Shown: positions 46,801 through 58,800 of the stretch, piece by piece
Layout: every line of letters begins with the position of its first letter
How positions within the stretch are numbered: position 1 is the first letter of the stretch
NCBI GenBank assembly: GCA_963678675.1
Contig: OY783196.1
Span: 28,312,827-28,376,826, forward strand
Reading direction: 5' to 3'
Origin: Xiphydria camelus
Taxonomy: Eukaryota > Arthropoda > Insecta > Hymenoptera > Xiphydriidae
DNA: 64,000 nucleotides
Program-made: the position numbers and the translations under genes
Notes under the pieces: generated by a model
Database searches by the model: none
What the model saw: the letters and a program-made list of their open reading frames with translations, nothing else
Told to the model about the DNA's origin: nothing

Positions 46801-49800
46801 TATCGCGGCGACTCGTTTTTTCGAATTACCGAATGAGGGAGTTTTTTAACTTTTGAACGCGCTTTGCGCAGAGTCGATCGGAGAGTCGTTTTTTGTCGCC
46901 TCGGTGGCGATAAGTACACTGAGAGAAAAAAAAACGAGATATTCAATTAAATCTGCGTTTACGAGCGGGGAAATGCAGAATTAGTTGCTCCGACTAATAC
47001 ATTTAATTATAACGATTAACGGCTATTCGAAGGAAGCAGGTTGTAATCCACATTCGAGTCAATTATTAGTTCAAAGAATAACTAGTTTTACATTCCCCAC
47101 TCGTAACCGTCGATTTAGTCAAATTTACAATACATCTTTCTCTCGGTGTATCGATAGAACAATGTTCCGAATGAAGGCTTGATTTCCCTGCACACACACA
47201 CACACACACCTCGCGATTCGACGTTACGACCAAACGACGTTGCCTTTCGATCGATTTTCCAATCACTCGCGGAAAGATCGCGGACTTCGTATTCGATAAA
47301 AAGGAGACGAGACGCGATCACCGTCTGTCCCTTATCTCCCCGAACGATACCGACGCGCGATAGACTCCAATTTCATTTCCTCAATCGCGGAACCGAGATT
47401 ACGATTTTTTCAAGCGCACTCGTGCCTCGTGCACGCAGGAGCGCCGATCGATCCTCGCGGGAGACACTCCCCCGTGTTCGCCCGTCGCGTAGCGCGCGAC
47501 CCCTTGGAATTTATAGGGCGCGAGTGCGCGTGTAAACCCGTCCTTCGAGCTCCGACGAAATCTTCGCGCGCGCTTCGCCGTCACGAAACGACAATGCGAG
47601 ACAACGCGCTCGCGACGAAAGCGTCGATCGCGACCGGTAAAGAAAGAGGTCGTACTGAAGTCAATGAGGAAGAGTGTACTCACGTCTCGCGCGCGTCGCG
47701 GCGCTTCCGCGGGCGTCTTCGGTGTGACGGGCGTGACCGGTCGTCCGGTTTTGGCGGCGGTCGCGTCGAGCTCCAGGAAGAGAGAGCGGGACTTCTTGCT
47801 GATACCTGAGCGCACAGCGAAGTGGCGAACGTCAGCTCGACGCGAAGCGACGATAAACGGGGACTCGTTAATTTGTCCCCGGCGATTCGTCACAGTCGCT
47901 CGTTTCGCCGTGACGAATTTAGCGAGATAAGGAAATCGCCACAGTGCCGATACCGCGGTCGCTCGACAGCGTCGAGTACCGATCGTCACGTGCGCATTCA
48001 ACTGCGAGCGTACGCGGAATCCGCACACGGAAACGAGAATTTGTCTACTCGATAAATGGAGTAATCAGTGATATTTCGCGTGTACACTGACAACGAGAGA
48101 AATAATTGCTGATTTCAATCAAATATTTTTCGGGCCAAGAATATATTATGATCTTAAAAATTATTCAGAATACAGAATCTTGGTCGAAAAGTATAGTATT
48201 TCTTGATCGAAGAACACCTTCGTTGGGACGAGAAATTCTTCCTGAGTGAAAAAAAAACCAATTACACTCGAGTCTATAAAATATAAAAAAACCATAGCTT
48301 AATCCTGGAATTATATCGTGTTTTTGTTCGAAGAAAATGTTGTTTTAGCATCGGCAATTTTTTCCTTCAGTCTAGCAGAAGTCGTCCTTGGAAGCCACAT
48401 AACACAGAGTACCATTGTATTCTGTAAATAATCATCTTTCGTCGCAAGAACTACAATTCAACGTATTACTCATGTATTTTTACATATGTGCAACACATTG
48501 GCGGTATGATTTGCTATGGAGAACCTCGAATGTTGGCTACGAATGCGGAATTCATTTTTATTTGACACAGTAGCGGTTACAATGAATAACACTGCTCCGT
48601 GCTATATCACTCCCCAGGACAACTTCTGCTGTATAAAGTATCGCTGATTGCTCCATTTATCGAGTACACTTTGCACACGTCCTTTTTTCCCCGCGCTTAT
48701 CGCAAACGTCTCTTCGAATACATTACCTGCGGCGATCACTTCCTCATCGGGTTTCTCCTGCTTGGGCTTCCCCTCGCCCTCGTCGTCGGAAGGTGCGATC
48801 GGCTCGCCTCTCTCGAATCGCTCCTTGATGGAGCGCGTGTGGGCGGCGTGCTGGATCTCCTCGGCGGCGTTTATCTTGGTCACGCGTTCGCTCTCCGCCA
48901 CGGCTTGCTGATACATCTCCTTCATCTTACCCTGTTTGCCCTGAACGATTACACGCGAAGGTTAATGAAGAGGTCGCGCGACGGCGTGGTTCGATAATGA
49001 ACTCCGCGAAGGAGCCTCTCGATTTCTCGCTCTCGCTGCAGGGGAAGTGAGCTCGCGAGGAAAAACGGCAAAATTAACTGTACCATGAAGAGTCTCGAAC
49101 GAATTCCGGCGATCTCCTCCTTGCGAGCCTCGCGTTGGGACTCGCGCCTGCCCTGTTGACTGGTCGACTCCCAGCGATTCTTGATGTCGTCCATCTTCGA
49201 GAAACTCATGGGACGCTCGCGCGTCGTGCGCTTGGCCTTGACGATCTCTGTGTCCGCGTCTGAAATTTCGCAAAGGCTTCGTTCATTGGAAAATCGGGGC
49301 GTGGGAATGCCCGACGGAATTTTCGACACTTCGGAAGGAAGTTGCGCTGTAAAAAATCGGGAGTTAATACGGAGCGATTTGCGGAGTGTGGATGATTTTT
49401 AATTATTAATTTAATCCCGTCCGGAGTGAAATTCACTGCGAAAAGGATTTTATTTAAATTATTTATGAACTTAACTCCGCCGATGAATTTCAGATGGGAA
49501 TCGTTCACAGAGTATTAAATTATAATGCAAATAATAAAATTATATTACTATTATTTTTTTTATTATTACTTTAGTACTAATAATAATATTTTTAATTCCG
49601 TCCGCGGAGTGCCTTTTTTTTGTCACTCCGAAACTCCGAGTGACGGGAGTGAAAATTCACTCCGGATTCACTCCCGATTTTTCACAATCTATTCAGGATC
49701 CGACGAGGTTTTTCGTCGACGATGATGAAATGTTGAAAATCCATCGAATCATCGAGAACGATCACTCGCGAACGCGACAGGTTGTCTCTTCCTAAAACGG

Positions 49801-52800
49801 CCTCGCAATCGCGCGCCGTGCAGACGTTACACGCCTCATCGCGCTTCCTGGAAGGACACCCGATCGTCGTCGTCGTCGTCGTCGCGCCTTTCGAAGGGCC
49901 TCCCGACGCGTGAAATCGGCGAAAAATCGCTCGCGCTACACTCGCCGGCACTCACCTTCGCCGTCCTCGACTTCCTCTTCGCTCTCGCTCGACTCCTCGA
50001 AGGGGATGCCGTTGAGCGACTCGTCGGCCACTCCGATATCCATGCCCTTCGCCTGGAACCTGTGCAGATCAACGGAGAGACGGCTCACGAACATTCCGAA
50101 CGCTCGAGTTTCGATCGAAGAAGCGCGTCGATCCCGGACTCGTCTCTTTCTCTCCACCTTTTACCCGCGCCCACTCGACGAAGCGCGCGCGCGCGCGCGA
50201 TGTAACCGATTGGAAGAGGAAAAAAGTGCTGATCGACGAATACCTCGCGGTCGCTTACGCCGCGAAAAGGGGTCGCGTGACTTTATCGAGCGAATCGTTG
50301 TGGATAAATCGAACACCGTGGACTGCCGTGCTGCGGTGATCAGGTTCTTTCGCGAAGCGGATTAGAAAATACGTCGAACGCTGAGCAAATCGTCTGATAG
50401 AATCGTTTTTCATTGCGGCGCCGTAAGAAATCTTGGCGAATTTCGGTACATTTTCGAAAAATGAACGGGGTAACACTATAACGGGCCTGCAAGAGAACAA
50501 CTGCAGCTAAGAAAAATCGAAGCAATCTGGATAAGATATAAATTTACGAGAAAAAAAAAAGAGGGTGACAACTAGAAACTCGATGAGATTCGAACGCCTG
50601 CGCGACAAAGAACCCGCCGAACGCTCATAAACGAACGGTTTCACTCACTTGGCGAGTTTGCTGAGAATGCTGGGCGACCTCTTCACCGCTACTTGCGACG
50701 GCGACCTCTCGATGTCACCCGTTGTGTCCGTAGTGGACTTCTCGAAGACCTGGAAGCGCGACTTCACGTTGAGGCTGGACAGTTCTTCCAGGCCGAGATC
50801 CGGTTTGTCGGATGCTAAAACAATCGACGCAGATGCTACGGAAAAGCGTGTAACGTGAAAGCGGTTATCACGGAAAACATTAATAACGCCTTGCGATACA
50901 TTTACAAGCCGGTTAGAAGATGTCAGAAGCTGCAGGACTCTCGCGTTAAGTGCTCTATTTTTTTTCGTATCGACGTCTCGGATTTTTTTAGAGAAGTCAC
51001 CATTCACATCGCAAGATAATGTAAGATGATTATTCGACACAGGTCAGATCGGTCGTTTTTTAAAAATTCACGAGACTTTTTAAGGGTCGCTCTCTCGGAG
51101 TAGGAGTAGAGTTAGAATACACGCCGCAAGCGGTTTCCCGCGTGATCCGCTGTGCGAATGCGGCTCAACTCACAGCAAGCCGCGTACGTTAGACGTTAAC
51201 ACGTGTACAGGAACCACTGGGTTGCGTCGTATTATGCGTGGGGTCGCAGCCGTGCACTCATCGTCGCACGCTCGAAGGGTTTTGCGCGCACCGTGCCTCG
51301 AACGTCTCGCGGAATCGTCGACGCGTGTGCGAGATACTCGGCTAATCACTCGACTTTGATCCTCTCGAGTCCCTCGCCTCTAATTGGGACATTTTGTCAG
51401 TACAACTTTTTCTTGTTAAGTACACAGCAATCGATTATTATCTTTACGGTGAGATACATCTGTGAATTAATTCTAAAGCGATCGTTAGATTCGAAGCTGA
51501 TGTTCATTGCCTGTTATTTTGACAAATTAGCGAAAGCTCTTGATCGACGAAGTCTTGAAAAACTCGAGAGGATCAAACACACTCGGATATCTCGACGAAG
51601 CTTGTCACGACGTATTCGTCGTAATTCCTCCTAATGGATAACGGATACACCGTCGCGATACGTGTACAGCGCTGAGACATTCTCGACACGGAAACGCCGC
51701 CGATTACTTTATTGTTAGACAAGCTCAAAAAAAAAAGATTTGGCCAGGCGCGCGTCTCGATTTCACTCTCTCGCCAACGGCGTTTTACCTCTGACCACAT
51801 CAGGTGGCAGTTCTTTCGGCTGGTTCTCCCGAATGATCATCTCCGGTTTTCGGGGTCGCACTACGGAGTTGACAACACAAGTCTTTATCGCATGGAAACT
51901 TCGAAATATCGTTGACATTCTCGCGTAAGACAGAGAGCGGACGCACTTCGCTTCTAACGGTCTCACCCGCCGCGATAAACTTCCCACCCGCGCGTTTACC
52001 CGCGTGCTTACCAGGTTGATCCGACTCCTCGACCGGCTTAGGCTGGAAGAGCTCCTTGAAGTGAGCCTTGCAGTAGAGGATGCACTCGTTGCTCTCGTAA
52101 TTGTCGACGTTGAGCTGTTTGCCGCACTGAACGCACCTGAAGCAGTTCTTGTGCCACACCAAGCCTTCCGCCTTGGTCTGCTCCATCTGGAAGACGACCT
52201 TGCCGCAGCTGCGGCAGTTCGGGTTCGCGTCGCCGTTCTGGCCCACCTGCGACAGCGTCGATCGAGGAACGATTATTTTCCAGGGATTCGAATTGTCGCG
52301 GGGAGAGTTCTCAACCGAAAGGGGTGTATTGACTGACCGCGTTGAGCTGCTGCTGGACCTTGCCAGCGTCCACCGAGCGCACGTGAAGAACGCTCTTCTT
52401 GCTGAGGGCGTCGAATTTGTTGAAGCTCGATTTCTGCAAGGAAATGCGCGCGGGGCGTTAATTGCGACGGGTTCGAAAGCTGAAACGAATGACAGCATCT
52501 CGCTAAGGAACTACGATGATACGTGATTCGTGAGACTCGTGTATTGCGGAGCTGTCACAGGTGCCAATGTCTTGTACCTCTTGTGCGATCAGAACCTTGC
52601 GAAACGACTTAGCCTACGCTATTTTTTTTCTTTGTAACGAAGAGTGCAATGGATCTATGGATGGTGCAGCGACGTGGAGTCCGTATTTTTACAGTAAACG
52701 ACCCTTAAGTAATCCACCTATCCATTTCCTCGGTTAAAAGGTTCAAACTTTATAACCAACATTGCATAAAAAGACGTACGTAATGATAATATGGCGTAAT

Positions 52801-55800
52801 AAAGTACTAAAAGTTTTTACGAAGCCATAAATTTGTACTAAAATGATGATAACGTTGTTTTTCAACTTTTCATGAATTTACGATGATTGATTGCTGGAAT
52901 CAACAATTTTTCTCCATATACAGACATTTTTCTCAGTACCTACTGCAGCGGAAATAGGGGAGAAAGTGCAGGGAACAGAAAGAACTAATTATTGGGAGAT
53001 GAATTTAGATGAAAGAGAGAGACGAAATTACTTAAAGGCGAAGGATCACCGAGAGGCGTATTATTGCAGGGTTTTACTGTATACCCAAGACTCTCGACTA
53101 ATGATATCAAAAATTGTGCTTTTTTATCGAGTACACTGATGAAAATGAGGATTTGTCGATGAAGACGACGAATCCTCGATATCAAAAATTTCACTCGCAA
53201 CTGCTAAAAGCTTTTATTTTCAACGACTACGGCGTCTAACCAAAGCCTGATAGCGCGAGAAGCGTAACTTCTGTTTCTTACCTTGAGTTTCGAGACAGCC
53301 CAAGCCCGTTCCTTCTCCACACCCACGCTTGTTAAATTTGCCAAACTACAGTAGGATGCCCTCTGTCCCGTGGTTTCGGGGAATTTTGCGGTTTAGATTA
53401 AGTCACATGCACAATCGTAGATGAACAAAAAAAAATAGCACGGTCGCAGGTTAGTCAAATCACTTGAAAAGCTCTACTCTTTTATAGGCTTACGGTAAGG
53501 ATGCAGCCCGACGTATGTACACTGCATAATTGTAGTAAAATTTTTTTTAGTACTGCAAAAAAATTGACGTCAAAAATTGACTTCTAAAAGTGTGTTCAAT
53601 TGACAATCAATTTTTTGTACACTCCATAATATGATGTAATTTCAAATTATTCCAATTTTTATTTCAGTTACAAACCAGTTCAGAAATTCAGAACTGCTCT
53701 ACATTTAGGGGAGAGTTGCCTATATTGAACCGGTACCTAAATTGAACCTCCTGGCTATTTTAAGTAAATGAGAATTTTTTCCACGTCATCTATCAGTAGA
53801 AATTCAAACCTTAGTACCGGGCAGTACTCCTTGACGTTTTTTCAATTTTTTCCGAAAATTGAAATCTCTAAAATCGATCTCTCGACCACTCTATCCGATA
53901 TATTTTTTCACGCTGATTCCAATACAAGATATCGGTGATTCTACGTACCAAAAAATTATTTTTTTCACGACAAATCATCGATATTTCGGTCTTCCTTTGA
54001 GATATCCTCGATGTATCTATAATTTTGGTAATCAGCACGAAAAAAATACATAAGATAGGATGGTCGAGAGTTCAATTTTTCGTGAAAATTGAAATCTCTG
54101 AAATCGATCTCTCGACCACCCTATCCGATGTATTTTTTCACGCTGATTCCGAAAATGGCAGATATATTGACGATATCTCAAAGGAAATATAAAATATGGG
54201 TGATTTCATGTACCAGAAAATTACTTTTTTCACGGAAAATCATTGATATCTCGGTCTTCCTTTGAGATATCCTCGATATATCTATAATTTTCTTAATCAG
54301 CGCGAAAAAATACATAAGATAGGATGGTCGAGAATTCGATTCTAGAGATTTCGATTTTTGGCAAAATCTTAAGGCCTTAGATTTTGTCAAAAATCGAAAT
54401 CTCTGGAATCGAACTCTCAACCGCCCTATCCGATGTATTTTTTCACGCTGATTCCGAAAATGATAGATATATTGACGACATCTCAAAGAAAATATAAGAT
54501 ATCGGTGATTTCATGTATCAGAAAATTACTTTTTTCACAGAAAATCATCGATATCTCGGTCTTCCTTTGAGATATTCTCAATATATCTATAATTGTCGTA
54601 ATCAGCGTGAAAAAATACATAAGATAGGATGATCGAGAGTTCGATTCCAGAGATTTCGATTTTTGTCAAAATCTAAGGTATTTGCCTTAGATTTTTTCAA
54701 TTTTTCGCGAAAATTGAAATCTCTGAAATCGATCTCTCGACCACCCTATCCGATGTATTTTTTCACGCTGATTCCGAAAATTATGGTTATCAGGTCCATA
54801 TCTCAAAGGAAATGTGAGATATCAGCGATTTTATGTTCAGAAAAATTATTTTTTCATAAAAGAGTGATGGATATCTTGGTGTTCCTTTGAGATTTCCTCA
54901 ATATATTGATGATATTCGTAATCAACGCGAAGAAATACACAAGATAGGACGGTCGAGAGTTCGATTTCAGAGATTTCGATTTTTGTCGAAATCTTAAGCG
55001 CTGATTCCAAAAATCATGCACTTATTGAGGAAATCTTAAAGGACCACCGAGATATCGATGATGAAAAAAAAATGTTTTCGTGCATAAAATCGTTTATTTG
55101 ATATTTCCTTTGAGATATAGTCAATATATAGGGTATACATGTATATCAATAAGTGCATGATTTTTAGAATCAGCGCTTAAAATTTTGACAAAAATAAAAA
55201 TCTCTGGATCAGTAGAAATGCTCATTTAGTCAAAATAGCCAGGAGGTTCAATTCAGGTACCGGTTCAATATAGACAACTCTCCCCTATTTAGAATTAATG
55301 AACGTGGCTACACGTTACTCCAGTGTCACGATATCTGCATTGCGGTAAAATGGGTTGCCTGCTCGCAGGGGCGGCGTTGCGCCAATTGCAACGATCGAAA
55401 GTACTCGCACGAGGATCGTTAGAATCGGTCCACCGCCTCTCCTACGAGTCAGAGGCAACTCGTCTTACTGTTCTCTTTTCTTTCACCTCGTCTGTGGCTG
55501 CATCAATAATTGTAAGGGAAAGGTGGACGTTGCGGGGGTCCTCTCGATGCGAAGAGAACGGAAAGGAGATATTTTTTCATCGCGCGCGCGCGTGTCACTA
55601 TTTTTCACGAGAAATAAGAGAGGACCCTCGCACGCCGCTCCAAACGCCGCGTGATAACCTCGGCGGGTACTTACGAGAGCCTTGACAGACACCCCAGTGA
55701 AGATATTGGCGTCTCTGGCGAGTTCCGAATGCTCCTGATCAAATAGTCTCAAGTCACCCATAGATTTTGCTTTCTACGGTAGATACCCAACGTTTGCCCC

Positions 55801-58800
55801 GAGGTAGGCACGAAATTCGAATCAGTCAATTGAAGAGATACGAGGGGTTGAATTATTTCGAGGGAGGTCGGTGGGGGAGGCAGAAGAAGTTCGAATGTAA
55901 GCGAGTCGTCGAAAGAATCTGCGCGTTCTTCGTCGATGTGTTATTTTAAAGCGAATAGACGAGACTGAGATGACGATTCACACTCGCGTATTAAATATTT
56001 TCTCAAAGGAATACTTCGTCTTTTTTTTTCGTTTCAAACAGATCAGAGAGTTTTTTTATCCAAATCCGAATATACCGGGACGGGACGGGGGGGGGGGGGG
56101 GGTGCGACGTCTGCTTACCGGAGAGTAGGAGTCGTTGGACACGTGACCCGATTGCGTCACGGTCGCGAAGGCGGATCGCAATTCACCGCAAGGTACGCTG
56201 TGCCTCGAGGGGAATCTGCGGCGCTCCAGAGTCTTCCTCGAGTCACGCTGGAGGGTTTGCGATCGCAGTAGCGAGGGCGGAGGGTTGTTTTTAAGGCGTT
56301 TAGTCGTATTAGTGCCGATTTTTCGACCGGTCAAGCGGTAACGCAGAGAGGGGGGTACATGCAAAAATAAATGTCATCGATGAGAACGCGCGTGCGAGCT
56401 CAACCTATACACGTAAGTAACGAAAAATTCTGCACGTGCGCGGTGAATCGCCGATAAATCGTAACCACCGTTATCGAATCGACATCAAAACGCACACATC
56501 TACGTGCAACATGCGGGTAGCGTAATCGGCGATACGACGAGTCGACCGCACATTTCCGCGCGGTTCGGACAAAGTTGCAGTCGCTACTTCGAAATGTCAG
56601 AAGCTTCGATCTTCCGCTCGTCGACTCATCCTGGATGCAGCGTCGAATACGTTGCGATATTAAAGTGCGCCGGCGCGCGCTTACGAGTGCAATTTTACGA
56701 TCGCTTCTGCTCGACACTAGACCACAGTTAACTGGCACGAGTTTCGATTAGCCGCGTATCCGCGCGAGCGGGCCGATAATATTGTCGGCAATCGCGCAGG
56801 TGGCGCGTCTGAAGAGAGACTCGTAACGATCGCACTCGCGCGCACCAGACGGTACACATTATACCGAGTGGTAAAAGTGCAAATCGCCGCAATTTACGTA
56901 TACGACCCGCGGAAAAGTCGCGCGAAGCGCTCGCCGATTCCGATAGGCGAACGGCGACTGTATCGCGGCGCCGGTAATCGCTGAATTGTTCAATTAAACA
57001 AGCGTCGTAAAACGATTCGTGCCAAATGTGCGTACAAAGTGATTACCTCGATGGCGCGGTGCGATGGGGATATTGCTGCAATTTTGCCGCCAAGTTGCCG
57101 CAACGAACACACCGCAATCGTGCCGGCAACGTGGCGGCACTCTGCATCCTGCTATCAAGGTCTGGCCTCTGGGCGAGTCGACCAAGATCTAGGCGAATTT
57201 TCTCCCCCGCAAAAACACTCGTGCCGTATTTTCGAGTGTAGGTACTCTATCGACTTTCGAACAACCTGGACGGTGTTACCAGATTCCCCGAAGCCATCAT
57301 CGCAGGGTGGCCACTAATTCCGATGAAAACGATTCCCTGATATCTCCCCCATGTTTTTTCTGATGATCTCGAAAAGTTCGTCGATCGAATCTTCAGAGTC
57401 GCGAGAAAACAAAGGCATTTTTCGACAGAGGAAAAAATCAGCAAAACTTATTCAAGAGCATGAAAATTCGTCACGACCAAAATTCGAGATTTCGATTTAC
57501 GAATTTTCCCTCTGGCAAACATTTAATTCCCTGATTTTCCCGATGCATTTTTTAATAGGATTTTTATTCCTGACAGCGGCCACCCCGCATCGGCATCACC
57601 CCTTCTTCCTCCACTGGTGACTACTCCGACACTCCCGCTTAATTAACTTCTACATTACCCTAATTCGCCCCGAATCGTAGCGTCAAGGTGCTATACGAAC
57701 CTCTTGCGCGTCCATCTCGTGATCCGAGTGCCCGTGCGTCGCTTGCTCGCAGTCGTTCATGTTCGAGAGGTCACCGAAGCTGCGGCACTGTTAGTGACAA
57801 AAACACAGCGTACAATAGTCATTTTCGTTATTAGGGCGCGAAGCGCTGTTTCTAACGCGAGTGTGAAGTTTGCCGCACGAGCGAAGCGAGTACGGCAATC
57901 ACACTCGTTAGAACGGCGCGAAACAACCGAATAACGAATACTATTTTTTGTCACCAAGTGTCAAATACGAGAGATTGACGATTTCACGCACCGCGCAGGT
58001 TATTTCACGCACTGCGCAACTTTTCACGAACTGGTGTGTGAAAGATGATTTCACGTGCGTCGAGGACGCCCATGAAACCGAGTATTTGACACTCTGAGTG
58101 ACAGAAACGTAATTATTGCATTGACGAGAAGCGCGGTTATCTATAAGACTACCGTTAGAAGCGATCGCTCGCGCGCTAGAGCGACGACTATTATTATCGG
58201 TGGCGCTTTTTTATTAGGCGTATTCATCGCAACGATCGTCAGATTTTAAGCCGGCTGTGCTCGTGCCTGTATCGCGTGTGATCAAAATGCGTTAATATTA
58301 ATTTATTTACAATCAGAGTACATCATCATCGTAGGATGTTGCAATTCGTCCCGTTTCGTGATGTCTCGGCGCGCTCGTCTTTGTTAATCGACACGAAATG
58401 AAATCTAGACGACACGATAGCACGACAAACGCCCAAGTAATACGAATAATCGTATCGAATTTTTCTTTAAAACCGAATCGTCTTAGAAAAAATTCTTCAC
58501 GATTATTCGTTTTACGCAGACTTACTGTTTCTCCGGGGAGAAGGTGAACACACGAACGCATGCACGGTTCGATCGCCGGATGCAACTGAAAACACGGCGC
58601 AATCGCAAGGGACGCGGCGGCGAATGCGCTCGCACGGTGCATAGGGAAAAAAGGGGAGGTATCATTAATTCACCTACCAACTGTTTTATGGACACTCCCG
58701 TGGCAATGACCTCCTTGCTCGACTTGTCCTGCTCGTTCCTACTCGCCTCCGACACATAACTCTGTGTCTGCGCATGCATAGAACACAAAAAAACACGCAG

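Noticed and set aside
50560..50640. Possible tRNA or tRNA-derived SINE (GATTCGAACGCC) beside a LIM-gene exon
   Set aside because: T-arm pairing fails and no cloverleaf could be drawn; the resemblance is limited to the loop.
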